From: Lutispora thermophila DSM 19022 | GTDB taxonomy: Bacteria; Bacillota; Clostridia; Lutisporales; Lutisporaceae | NCBI RefSeq assembly: GCF_900142105.1 | Contig: NZ_FQZS01000013.1 | Coordinates: 54,395-118,394 of the forward strand | Length of the DNA: 64,000 nucleotides | Direction of reading: 5' to 3' | Part shown: piece by piece, positions 25,011 to 32,503 of the stretch | How positions within the stretch are numbered: position 1 is the stretch's first letter | How the letters are laid out: every line of letters begins with the position of its first letter | Translations under genes and position numbers: made by a program | Notes under the pieces: model-generated | What the model was told of the DNA's origin: nothing | Databases searched by the model: none | Seen by the model: only the letters and a program-made list of their open reading frames with translations

Positions 25011-26603
25011 ATGGATTTTAATGATAAGCACATAAAGCAGGACATTTTGAACTCATGGATGCGCTGTAAGAAACATGGGGTTTCATTGTATAATTTTGAT
25101 GAAAAGCTTTTGATGAGACCAGAGGATAAGGAAAAGTATATTATGAAATACCAACCGGAGTATGCAGAACCTCAGTATCAGGAGTTTTGCAAAATAGTGG
25201 AAGATTTAGATATAAGCATCAGCATATATGACAACATGGCAAAACTTAAATATATAGTAAATTACGATGATATATATGATGAGCTATACCCAAGGGTAGG
25301 TTATTTTTTAGATGCTTCAGAAAAAAGCATAGGAACAAATTCTACTTGTTTGGCTATTCTAGAAAACAAACCTTTCATGGTTATCGGTCCTGACCACTAT
25401 AAATATATTTTTCATCAATTCAGTTGTGCTGCAGCACCTTTTTATAATGAAAATAATGACATTGCAGGAACAATAAACGCTTCCTTTCTAAACACATCCG
25501 TCAATAGGGATACATTAAACATTATCTACAGTCTGGCAAGGCTCTATGAAGCTCTGATTTTAAAAAAGGCAACAAGGGCAGCAAAACGGAACTCACAGGT
25601 AAAAAGCATCAATCAGTATAGAGATTTTTACACCTTTAGCAGTATTTTAGGAAAGTCTGAAGCTATTATTGAGTCAATAAAAATAGCAAAAAGAGCAGCA
25701 AAGGTAGACTCCTCCATATTGATTTATGGAGAAAGCGGAAGTGGAAAAGAGGTATTCGCACAGGCTATTCATAACGAAAGTACTAGACGTGACAAGCCCT
25801 TTGTGGCTATCAATTGTGGTGCAATTCCAAAAGACTTGATTGAAAGCGAGCTTTTTGGTTATGAAGCAGGTGCTTTCACAGGAGCTGCTAAAGCCGGAAA
25901 GCAGGGATTGCTGGAATATGCTTCGGGAGGAACTCTCTTTCTGGATGAAATCGAAAACATGCCTTTGCAGGCTCAGGTAAAGATATTAAGAGCCCTATCA
26001 TCATCTACTATAAATAGAATCGGTGGAAACAAACCTATCCCTATAAATATAAGGGTCATCGCAGCTTCAAAAAAGGATTTGCAAGAGGAAATCAGAAAAG
26101 GCAGCTTTAGAGAAGACTTATACTATCGTATAAATGTTATTCAGTTGAATATACCTCCACTTAGGGCAAGGAAGCAAGATATAAGGCTTATTTTTAACTA
26201 TTACATCAGAGAGTTTTCAGATAAAACCGGTATAGAAATCATATCAATAGATGATAAATTAATGGAATATCTTGAAGCATACCATTGGCCTGGGAATGTA
26301 AGAGAGCTCATTAATATTATAGAGCGATCTCTGGTTTTGTCAGAAAACGGAGTTATTGATGATTCAGTGCTTCCCACCAGTATAAAGGAATGTTATATGG
26401 CAGCCAAATTGGAAGAGGATTTTAATAGGGCTTTTGGTGGGAAGCTGCCAGAAGGAATACGTTTGCTGCAAATTGCAGGAGATATTGTCATAAAGAGGGT
26501 CTATAAAGAAGAAAACTGTAATATAACGAGAACTGCGAAAAGATTAGGAATATCAAGACCAACACTATATAAGAAAATTAAGGAACTTAATATTAGGTTG
26601 TAA
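25011..26603 (+). CDS. Sigma-54-dependent activator, AcoR-like (GAF-AAA+-Fis)
   Basis: 530 residues. An N-terminal sensory region (about 20-185, with DASEKSIGTNSTCLAILENKP and a GAF-like core) is of the type that binds small ligands. The AAA+ sigma-54 interaction domain follows: Walker A GESGSGKE (about 240), the sigma-54-contact loop GAFTGA (about 287), Walker B GTLFLDEIENM (about 308), and an arginine-finger region FREDLYYRINV. The C-terminal Fis helix-turn-helix is NITRTAKRLGISRPTLYKKI (about 506-525). It should activate the -24/-12 promoter at 26709 using the dyads at 26599-26642. The start ATG 25011 has only a distant GGGAGTG, so initiation may be weak. The stop codon lies inside the first upstream dyad. 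Confidence 0.94.
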   Translation: MDFNDKHIKQDILNSWMRCKKHGVSLYNFDEKLLMRPEDKEKYIMKYQPEYAEPQYQEFCKIVEDLDISISIYDNMAKLKYIVNYDDIYDELYPRVGYFLDASEKSIGTNSTCLAILENKPFMVIGPDHYKYIFHQFSCAAAPFYNENNDIAGTINASFLNTSVNRDTLNIIYSLARLYEALILKKATRAAKRNSQVKSINQYRDFYTFSSILGKSEAIIESIKIAKRAAKVDSSILIYGESGSGKEVFAQAIHNESTRRDKPFVAINCGAIPKDLIESELFGYEAGAFTGAAKAGKQGLLEYASGGTLFLDEIENMPLQAQVKILRALSSSTINRIGGNKPIPINIRVIAASKKDLQEEIRKGSFREDLYYRINVIQLNIPPLRARKQDIRLIFNYYIREFSDKTGIEIISIDDKLMEYLEAYHWPGNVRELINIIERSLVLSENGVIDDSVLPTSIKECYMAAKLEEDFNRAFGGKLPEGIRLLQIAGDIVIKRVYKEENCNITRTAKRLGISRPTLYKKIKELNIRL

Positions 26604-26642
26604 AAATATATTACAAACATGGAACTGTAAAAAAAATTTACA
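26599..26642. promoter_or_regulatory. Two upstream activator dyads (UAS candidates)
   Basis: Site 1, 26599-26615: TGTAAA-AATAT-ATTACA (one mismatch). Site 2, 26626-26642: TGTAAA-AAAAA-TTTACA (perfect). Centres are 27 bp apart and lie about 75-110 bp before the sigma-54 promoter, the normal place for enhancer binding. They share half-sites and spacer with the dyad at 24895. Site 1 overlaps the activator stop codon. Site 2 is inside the terminator stem. Confidence 0.7.
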
Positions 26643-26656
26643 GTTCTTTTTGTTTT
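26622..26656 (+). terminator. Terminator of the activator gene
   Basis: GAACTGTAAA (26622-26631) pairs with TTTACAGTTC (26637-26646), loop AAAAA, followed by TTTTTGTTTT. The stem contains a full activator-type dyad, so one sequence appears to serve as both terminator and DNA site. Confidence 0.85.
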
Positions 26657-26708
26657 ATTGGATTCTATAAAGATACAGTTATCTAAGTTTAGTTTTGCCA
26701 ATTAAGCT

Positions 26709-26723
26709 TGGCAGAGAATTTGC
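26709..26723 (+). promoter_or_regulatory. Sigma-54 (-24/-12) promoter
   Basis: TGGCAG (26709-26714), AGAAT, TTGC (26720-26723): GG and GC doublets separated by exactly ten bases, matching TGGCAC-N5-TTGCW. It lies 25 bases before the tautomerase-like gene and directly downstream of a sigma-54 activator gene. Confidence 0.88.
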
Positions 26724-26748
26724 AATGTAAAAAGACGGAGGTGATTGA

Positions 26749-27087
26749 ATGCCTTGTATAGTCATCAGAGCAAGAAAAACAAACACCCAGGCTGATATCA
26801 GCGGCTTGACCCGCGAGCTTTCAGAAAAGACACGAATCAGTATAGAGAGGATCAATATTATTGTGGACTACTTTGATATATCTGAAGCTTTCATAGGCAG
26901 CAACAAAGATCATTTGATCATAACTTTATGGATTTCAGAGACCAACGACCAAAGTTTTATAAGATTTTTAGCACAATCAATAGCTGCATCAGCAGAAAAG
27001 TATTTTGGAAAAGAGGCAAACAGTACAGCTGTCATATGCAACTTGATAAAAGAAGGTTATATGCTTTTAAATAATCAATTTAGATAG
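26749..27087 (+). CDS. Tautomerase-superfamily-like small protein
   Basis: 112 residues. It begins Met-Pro, which would leave Pro1 free after Met removal; an N-terminal Pro is the catalytic base of 4-oxalocrotonate tautomerase-type enzymes. A beta-alpha-beta pattern follows (PCIVIRARK, then ISGLTRELSEKTRISIERI, then INIIVDYFDI), and a second such unit covers the C-terminal half (HLIITLWISE, then FIRFLAQSIAASAEKYF). The length is that of a fused two-unit member or a 5-carboxymethyl-2-hydroxymuconate isomerase-like protein. The family assignment is by pattern only. GGAGGTGATTGA precedes the ATG. It is the first gene after the sigma-54 promoter, in an operon with the hydrolase. Confidence 0.75.
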   Translation: MPCIVIRARKTNTQADISGLTRELSEKTRISIERINIIVDYFDISEAFIGSNKDHLIITLWISETNDQSFIRFLAQSIAASAEKYFGKEANSTAVICNLIKEGYMLLNNQFR

Positions 27088-27099
27088 GAGGATTGAATT

Positions 27100-27813
27100 A
27101 TGAGTAAAATTGTATTGATCCACGGAGCCTGGCACAATGGGCAGTGTTGGAATGCGGTTTCTAAATTGTTGGAAAAGGAAGGATATGAGGTAGAAGCATT
27201 AACTCTGCCGGGCAATGGACCAGAGGATAGCAAGGACGTAACTTATAAAGATTATGTAGATTATGTCACAAAGTCACTGAATGATCAAAAGGAGAAGGTC
27301 ATTGTTGTTGGACACTCCAGTGCCGGACATATTATACAGATGGCAATTCCACTGGCTAAGGATAAGGTGGAGAAGATCATTTTTAACAATGCCTGGATAT
27401 TACCTCATGGAAAATCTCAGTTTGATTTTGTTCCTGATGATATTAAGTATGTTATGCGTGAAATGGCTGCCCAAAGAGGTGATGGAGCAATTCCCATTGA
27501 TCCTAAGTTTGTAAGGGGAATGCTTGCTACACAGGCTAATGATGAGCAGTTTGATGCATTAATGAAAATTCTTGTTACCCAGCCTCTTGTGATCATGGAG
27601 ACCCCAGTTGATGCAAAATCTTTTGAGAAGTTGGATATACCAATGGTTCTACTCTATTGCACCAATGATATGTCCGTGCCTCCAAATGCGTTTTTGGAAA
27701 TGTTCAAATCCTTGGGGGATCATCCTATTGTAGAAGTAGAATGTGATCATGAGGGATTGCTTACAAATCCAGAGGCCTATACAAAGGGACTGCTGGAGTG
27801 TATAAGGCTGTAA
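27100..27813 (+). CDS. Alpha/beta hydrolase (esterase-like)
   Basis: 237 residues. IVLIHGAWHNGQCW at the N-terminus holds the oxyanion HG motif; the nucleophile elbow is GHSSAG (Ser73). The acid is probably the Asp in YCTNDMSVPP (about 190) and the base the His in VECDHEGLL (about 223), giving a complete triad. The layout matches the salicylate/methyl-ester esterase and hydroxynitrile-lyase-like branch of the fold. Substrate unknown; being co-transcribed with a tautomerase-like protein under sigma-54 control suggests catabolism of a small carbonyl or ester compound (inference). AGGAGG precedes ATG 27100. Confidence 0.9.
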   Translation: MSKIVLIHGAWHNGQCWNAVSKLLEKEGYEVEALTLPGNGPEDSKDVTYKDYVDYVTKSLNDQKEKVIVVGHSSAGHIIQMAIPLAKDKVEKIIFNNAWILPHGKSQFDFVPDDIKYVMREMAAQRGDGAIPIDPKFVRGMLATQANDEQFDALMKILVTQPLVIMETPVDAKSFEKLDIPMVLLYCTNDMSVPPNAFLEMFKSLGDHPIVEVECDHEGLLTNPEAYTKGLLECIRL

Positions 27814-27900
27814 ATGAGCATTAGGTATTGATGAAGTACCTAATGCAAATGCATAACCATTAAAAATAACTACCCGTGAAGCGGATAGTTATTTTTTCTA

Positions 27901-27976
27901 TGGAGCTACTGACGGGACTCGAACCCGTGACCTGCTGATTACGAATCAGCTGCTCTACCGACTGAGCTACAATAGC
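27901..27976 (-). tRNA. tRNA-Thr (CGT)
   Basis: On the minus strand the 76 bases fold as a cloverleaf: acceptor GCTATTG/CAGTAGC, D-arm with AGCTCAGTCGGTAGAGC, anticodon stem CTGAT/ATCAG around loop TCGTA giving anticodon CGT, T-arm ACGGGTTCGAGTCCCGT, and an encoded CCA end. It reads ACG threonine codons. Confidence 0.97.
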
Positions 27977-28084
27977 ATCATTATTAATTAATTTTAGCAG
28001 CTTTTAGTGATTCTTTCAAATAATTTTTAAAGCTCATAGAAAAATATAAATATATCTCAATATAAACTTGACCTAATGGATTTC

Positions 28085-28241
28085 TTTAACAATTTAATCA
28101 AGGAAAGCGAAGGCGCTCTCTGAATTATGGAATTGTCAATCGGATTTCTGCTGAACCTTGAACCCTTTGGAGGTTAGATGCAGTACAAACGCGGACGAAA
28201 GGCTTCTTTGATTGTTAAAAATGTTTCTAAAAGAAGCCTTT
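28085..28241 (+). ncRNA. Riboswitch-like structured leader, class unknown
   Basis: A long P1 can form between 28085-28108 (TTTAACAATTT...GGAAAGC) and 28202-28219 (GCTTCTTTGATTGTTAAA). It encloses about 90 bases including a hairpin with an internal loop (CTGC 28148-28151 with GCAG 28180-28183, AACCT 28154-28158 with AGGTT 28171-28175) and a GGACGAAAGG stretch at the 3' side. The 3' strand of P1 overlaps the left arm of a perfect 12-bp hairpin, AAAGGCTTCTTT (28198-28209) with AAAGAAGCCTTT (28230-28241). P1 and the hairpin are therefore mutually exclusive, the logic of a transcriptional riboswitch. I do not recognise it as a known class. It lies about 100 bases before the hydrolase gene at 28338. 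Confidence 0.5.
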
Positions 28242-28337
28242 CTTATATTTGATGAAAATATAAATACTTAAGTTATTAATACTTATAATACATCTTGCTA
28301 TATGATATAATAAACCTATTTGACAGGAGGTGTTGAT

Positions 28338-29294
28338 GTGAGACGGAAACCTATATACTATGTAATACTCTTGATAATAACTGTAGCCCTATCCTTTATA
28401 AGTCACGGCAATGATATAGGCATAGATATCGGAAATGATTCTGCTTCAATTGAGGAACAAAACAATACAGGCAATGCTAATCCTATAGAAAGTACAAGTA
28501 AAGAATCAGGACAAAAAAATAATTATGTTGAACTTGGACAACTAAAGGTACATTTTATAGATGTAGGACAGGCCGATAGCATCCTCATACAGAATAATGA
28601 AAAAACCATGCTTATAGATGCAGGAAATAACGCTGACTCGGATGATGTGGTAACATATATAAAATCTCAGAACATAGAGAAGCTGGACTATGTTGTAGGC
28701 ACCCATCCCCATGAGGATCACATAGGTGGATTGGATGCGGTGATAGAAAGCTTTGATATAGGCGTCATATATATGCCCAAAGCTACCAGTACCACAAAGA
28801 CCTTTGAAGATGTATTACATGCCATAGCGAAAAAAAGCATGAAGGTTACAACTCCGATACCTGGAACAACAGTTAATTTTGGTGAAGCCAGCTTTACCAT
28901 ACTTGCACCCAATAGTGATAACTATAAGGAAACAAACAATTATTCAATAGTTATCAAGCTGGAGCATGGAAATAACTCTTTCCTGTTCACTGGTGATGCA
29001 GAAGATGTTTCAGAAAAAGAAATGATTGAAAGAGGCTATGATTTAACTGCAGATGTTTTGAAGGTGGGACACCATGGAAGCAGCTCATCCACTACACAGG
29101 AATTTTTGACAAAAGTCAATCCAAAATATGCAGTTATATGTGTTGGTAAGGATAACAAATATGGACATCCCCACAGGGAAACCATGGAGTTGCTGAATAA
29201 AAAGAGCATTAAAATTTACAGAACCGATGAGAGCGGAACCATAATAGCTGTTTCTGACGGAGAAGCTATAACCTTTGAAGAAACCTTAAAGTAA
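28338..29294 (+). CDS. ComEC-like metallo-beta-lactamase-fold hydrolase, exported
   Basis: 318 residues. An N-terminal hydrophobic segment (about 5-22) then a low-complexity Asn/Ser/Glu linker anchors the domain outside the cell. The MBL core begins LKVHFIDVGQADSILIQ, with metal ligands in GTHPHEDHIGG (HxHxDH, about 123-133), FTGDAE (about 220) and HHGSSSSTT (about 238) and NKYGHPHRE. It equals the C-terminal domain of the competence protein ComEC, proposed to degrade the non-transported DNA strand, but lacks the membrane channel. Stand-alone forms may act as secreted nucleases or phosphodiesterases. Start GTG 28338 with AGGAGGTG correctly placed. The DUF3006 gene follows, a frequent partner. 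Confidence 0.9.
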   Translation: MRRKPIYYVILLIITVALSFISHGNDIGIDIGNDSASIEEQNNTGNANPIESTSKESGQKNNYVELGQLKVHFIDVGQADSILIQNNEKTMLIDAGNNADSDDVVTYIKSQNIEKLDYVVGTHPHEDHIGGLDAVIESFDIGVIYMPKATSTTKTFEDVLHAIAKKSMKVTTPIPGTTVNFGEASFTILAPNSDNYKETNNYSIVIKLEHGNNSFLFTGDAEDVSEKEMIERGYDLTADVLKVGHHGSSSSTTQEFLTKVNPKYAVICVGKDNKYGHPHRETMELLNKKSIKIYRTDESGTIIAVSDGEAITFEETLK

Positions 29295-29326
29295 AACCAA
29301 AGATATTTCAAAGAAGGAGATAGTCT

Positions 29327-29539
29327 ATGAAATATATTATTGATAGGTTTGAAGGTAATTATGCCGTTTGTGAGGACGAAAACAGAAATATGGTAAGTAT
29401 AGAGAGGGATAAGATACCTGCAGAGGCGGAGGAAGGTCATGTTCTGATTCAGCAAGGCGATGAGTATTTTATTGACTTAGATGAGACCAATAGGAGAAAA
29501 GAAAAAATCCAGAGACTTATGGATGATCTCTGGACATAA
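29327..29539 (+). CDS. DUF3006 family small protein
   Basis: 70 residues. The sequence MKYIIDRFEGNYAVCEDENR with IPAEAEEGHVLI and a C-terminal charged helix RRKEKIQRLMDDLW matches DUF3006, small beta-barrel-like proteins commonly encoded beside ComEC-like MBL hydrolases. Function unknown. GAAGGAG precedes the ATG; it lies 32 bases downstream of the hydrolase, in the same operon. Confidence 0.88.
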   Translation: MKYIIDRFEGNYAVCEDENRNMVSIERDKIPAEAEEGHVLIQQGDEYFIDLDETNRRKEKIQRLMDDLWT

Positions 29540-29543
29540 CATG

Positions 29544-30695
29544 CTATTCTACAGTAATTGTTTTAGGAGGCTTTGGACCGAAATACTGATATAAATCAGT
29601 TTTCAACATACCGTTATAAAGCTTCCTTTTTTTATCCGCTTTTCTGCCGAAATATCTTTCAAAACCATCATGGGCAGTCAATATGTAAAAAGACCATGTA
29701 TCAAGGGTTGAGAACACCTTACCCATATCCCTGTAAAGCTGTTCCACGGTTTTAATGTCTTCCAGTCTTTCACCATAGGGAGGGTTTGTTACTATAAAAC
29801 CGTATTTTTCTTTGCTTGAAAAATCCCTCACATCTCTTTGTTGAAAGTGTATATATTCTTCAACGCCTGCTTTTTTGGCATTGCTTCTTGCAATTTTTAT
29901 GACTTTCTCATCTATATCATAGCCTTGTATATGGATGTCATTATGAGGCTTTATGCTGTCTTGAGCTTCTTGCCGTGCCCTGTTCCATAATTTTTCAGGT
30001 GTTCTGAACCATTTTTCAGATACAAAATCCCTACTAAGACCGGGAGCTATATTCAGACCCTTAAGAGCCGCTTCTATCAATATGGTGCCTGAACCGCAAA
30101 AAGGATCTACCAATAAGCGACCTTCTTTCCACGGGGTCAGGGATACCAATGCTGCAGCAAGTGTTTCTCTTATTGGTGCTGTACTGCCTATCTCTCTATA
30201 ACCTCTTTTATGCAATGCTACCCCTGATGTATCTAGATATATTGTAACCTTATCTTTAAAAATCAATATATGTATGGGATAAGATGGACCGGTTTCGCTA
30301 AACCAATTAATCTTATATTTTTTCTTAAGACTTTCTACCACAGCCTTTTTTACTATGGACTGGATATCAGAGGTACTGAATAGTTTGGATCTCACTGAGG
30401 AGGCTTTTGCAGCAGGAAAAGAACCTTCTTTGGGTATCCATTCGTGCCATGGTAAGCGCTTAGTGTTTTCAAAAAGCTCTTCAAAAGAAGTTGCATAGAA
30501 TTCTCCTATTTTTACTAGAATTCTATCAGCAGTACGAAGCCAAAGATTTGCTTTAGCTATGCCGTATTCATCTGACAAAAAGTATACCCTGCCATCTTCC
30601 ACTCTGGTTACATCAAATCCCAATTCTTTTATCTCCCTTGACAGTACAGCTTCCAGAGCAAATCCGCAGGGTGCGCATAATTCTATGTACGACAT
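29544..30695 (-). CDS. THUMP-domain RNA methyltransferase (RlmL N-domain-like)
   Basis: 383 residues. An N-terminal ferredoxin-like/THUMP region (about 1-160, with CGFALEAVLSREIKELGFDV and HILIFKDKVTIYLDTSGVALHKRGYR) binds RNA. The Rossmann methyltransferase follows: LVDPFCGSGTILIEAAL (about 195, motif I) and the catalytic FIVTNPPYGERL (about 305, NPPY for N2-guanine methylation). This matches the Gram-positive YpsC/RlmL-type family thought to make m2G in 23S rRNA. All catalytic motifs are intact. Upstream lies a small membrane protein gene on the same strand. No second, RlmK-like domain is present. Confidence 0.93.
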   Translation of the reverse strand: MSYIELCAPCGFALEAVLSREIKELGFDVTRVEDGRVYFLSDEYGIAKANLWLRTADRILVKIGEFYATSFEELFENTKRLPWHEWIPKEGSFPAAKASSVRSKLFSTSDIQSIVKKAVVESLKKKYKINWFSETGPSYPIHILIFKDKVTIYLDTSGVALHKRGYREIGSTAPIRETLAAALVSLTPWKEGRLLVDPFCGSGTILIEAALKGLNIAPGLSRDFVSEKWFRTPEKLWNRARQEAQDSIKPHNDIHIQGYDIDEKVIKIARSNAKKAGVEEYIHFQQRDVRDFSSKEKYGFIVTNPPYGERLEDIKTVEQLYRDMGKVFSTLDTWSFYILTAHDGFERYFGRKADKKRKLYNGMLKTDLYQYFGPKPPKTITVE

Positions 30696-30709
30696 TTCAT
30701 CTCTCCTTG

Positions 30710-30889
30710 TTATCTTAAGTTTCTTCTTTTCTTTGCTGGTTTGCTATTATATTCGGTATATATTAATGCAGCAATTATTGGTATGATGACAAAGATCCAT
30801 AAATGAGCGCTTTTGCCAATTGTCAAAATGAACCATTCCAGGAATATTACTATTATCCACACCAGATAGTTATTAATACCCTTATTCAT
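30710..30889 (-). CDS. Small membrane protein
   Basis: 59 residues from the ATG at 30889 (MNKGINNYLVWI), which has AAGGAGGT upstream; an earlier in-frame ATG lacks a site. Two hydrophobic helices (NYLVWIIVIFLEWFILTIG and SAHLWIFVIIPIIAALIY) and a strongly basic tail (KPAKKRRNLR). Such two-helix small proteins are common in Clostridia with no known role. It ends 15 bases before the methyltransferase gene and may share its transcript. Confidence 0.7.
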   Translation of the reverse strand: MNKGINNYLVWIIVIFLEWFILTIGKSAHLWIFVIIPIIAALIYTEYNSKPAKKRRNLR

Positions 30890-31065
30890 AACATCAATAC
30901 CTCCTTGTCTGTACTTATCTATATTATACCAAAATAATACATAAAAAATCACATAATTTTAAAAATATGAGTAAGTTGAAACTAATTGTGGATTCCTTCG
31001 TCAAATAATTAAGTTCATTTGACAATAATAAAAGAATAGAAACAAAGATAAATGAGGTGTTTATT

Positions 31066-31707
31066 TTGAATTACAAAAAAACTGTTTTTTATACCGTCGT
31101 AATTGCGATTTCTGTAATGTTATTAACGGCTTGCTCTCAAGAAGAGAATAAGCCTGATACTGAAAAACCTCAAAATAAAGAAGATAAAGTGGCTGTTGGA
31201 GCCTACTATCCTCTTGCAGTTGGAAATCAGTGGGAGTATGAAGGGATAGGAAATGAATATGCGTCATACACTCAAAAGGTTGTTTATTCTAAAGATGACA
31301 AATATCAGGTAATGGTTGATAACGGAGGAACCGTATCAGCAAATATTTATGTATTAAGTGACGAAAGTTTGATTCGTACTTATTCAGAAGCAGAGGTATA
31401 TGATGACAAAAATATATTGGATGAAAAAGAGAATATGAATAATATTATGATAAAAGCACCTATAGAAATAGGAACGAAGTGGGAAAGCCAAGGTGACCAA
31501 TGTGAAATAACGGATATCAATGCTACAGTCACTGTTCCTGCAGGTACCTTTGAAAATTGCATAGTTATAAAAGAGACATACAATGAAACCGGTGCTTTTA
31601 CAAATTATTATTATTGCAAAGGCGTAGGTCTTGTAAAATCAGAATATATTGATGGAGACTTTCAGGTATCGTCCCTTTTAAAGAATTACAAGTTATCTGA
31701 AAAGTAA
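31066..31707 (+). CDS. Lipoprotein of unknown function
   Basis: About 213 residues. Start TTG 31066 after AATGAGGTG; the in-frame GTG 31057 is inside the SD. The signal peptide ends in a lipobox MLLTAC (Cys about 23), followed by a charged, Glu/Lys/Asn-rich linker. The mature beta-rich domain contains YYPLAVGNQWEYEG (about 48) and a closing GTFENCIVIKE ... GLVKSEY motif, a pattern of uncharacterised clostridial lipoproteins built from one lipocalin-like unit (DUF-type 'PL..GN.W.Y'). It is probably surface exposed; no function can be assigned. Confidence 0.82.
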   Translation: MNYKKTVFYTVVIAISVMLLTACSQEENKPDTEKPQNKEDKVAVGAYYPLAVGNQWEYEGIGNEYASYTQKVVYSKDDKYQVMVDNGGTVSANIYVLSDESLIRTYSEAEVYDDKNILDEKENMNNIMIKAPIEIGTKWESQGDQCEITDINATVTVPAGTFENCIVIKETYNETGAFTNYYYCKGVGLVKSEYIDGDFQVSSLLKNYKLSEK

Positions 31708-31724
31708 AGCTATTATGACATTTG

Positions 31725-31783
31725 AAAAAACATGGCAAAGAGACTCCAAAGCCTGAGTTTGGTAGCCTTCAGCCATGTTTTTT
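31725..31783 (+). terminator. Terminator of the lipoprotein gene
   Basis: AAAAAACATGGC (31725-31736) and GCCATGTTTTTT (31772-31783) form a perfect 12-bp stem with a U-tract, enclosing a 35-base loop that can form an inner stem (GACTCCAAA/TTTGG). Confidence 0.85.
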
Positions 31784-32001
31784 ATATAGGTCGAAAAATT
31801 GACACTGATAATTTTATAACATATAATATAATTGTTGTTTTTTTATGAATTCACGGGAAAGCATAAAATTCCTTATATTTGCTTGATTTATTAGATGAAA
31901 GAGCGGCTTCCATGTTTATAATAATTCAATAGAAGCCTTTCTTATATATAAAAGCAAGTAGCATATGGGTTGAATATTTTAAAAGGGAGGTGCATTTGTT
32001 G
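31784..32001 (+). promoter_or_regulatory. Leader of the bifurcating-enzyme operon
   Basis: The AT-rich leader contains ATATAATATAAT-type -10 candidates (about 31820) and a hairpin GGCTTC/GAAGCC (31909-31914 / 31932-31937) whose flanks GAAAG/CTTTC also pair, followed by TTATATATAA. The 3' arm and tail (GAAGCCTTTCTTATAT) are identical to the end of the riboswitch-like leader at 28233-28248. No known aptamer is recognised here. SD GGGAGGTG at 31985-31992 serves the first gene. Confidence 0.5.
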
Positions 32002-32502
32002 ATGAGCAACAAATGCTGTTGTAATGAACGCAGCCATTATTTTGACAAGTTTGACGAGATAATGGCTAAGTATGAAGGAAAAGAAGCAGACTTAATCCCT
32101 ATACTGCAAAATATTCAGGAAGCTTATGGTTATCTGCCACAGGACATTCTTGATGAGCTTTGCAATAGGACAGGCCTGCATCCTTCTCAGGTTATGGGTG
32201 TAGCAACTTTCTATTCTCAATTCAGATTGAAACCTACAGGCGAAAATCTAATAAAGCTTTGTTTTGGTACTGCTTGCCATGTTAATGGGGCAGAAAAGGT
32301 GGCTGAAGCTCTGGCTGATGAATTAAAGATAGAAGTTGGAGGCACCACAGAGGATGGCAGGTTCACTTTAGAAACTGTTGCATGCTTGGGATGCTGCAGT
32401 CTTGCTCCCGTTATGATGATAGGAGATGAAACGTATGGGAGACTTACTCCTGATAAGGCAAGGAAAATTATAAGAGGATTCTATGAGAATAGGGGTGAGT
32501 AA
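32002..32502 (+). CDS. NuoE/HydC-like [2Fe-2S] subunit
   Basis: About 166 residues, thioredoxin-like [2Fe-2S] protein. Cluster ligands are CFGTACHVNGA (about 93-103) and ETVACLGCCSLAPVM (about 132-140), the C-X4-C ... C-X3-C pattern; IPILQNIQEAYGYLPQDILDEL (about 30) and HPSQVMGVATFYSQFR are the NuoE helical signatures. In bifurcating hydrogenases and transhydrogenases this subunit passes electrons to or near the FMN of the NuoF-like partner, encoded one base after its stop. Starts at TTG 31996/31999 or ATG 32002 are possible; the ATG is preferred. The unusual N-terminal CCC may be an extra, unexplained feature. Confidence 0.93.
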   Translation: MSNKCCCNERSHYFDKFDEIMAKYEGKEADLIPILQNIQEAYGYLPQDILDELCNRTGLHPSQVMGVATFYSQFRLKPTGENLIKLCFGTACHVNGAEKVAEALADELKIEVGGTTEDGRFTLETVACLGCCSLAPVMMIGDETYGRLTPDKARKIIRGFYENRGE

Positions 32503-32503
32503 T

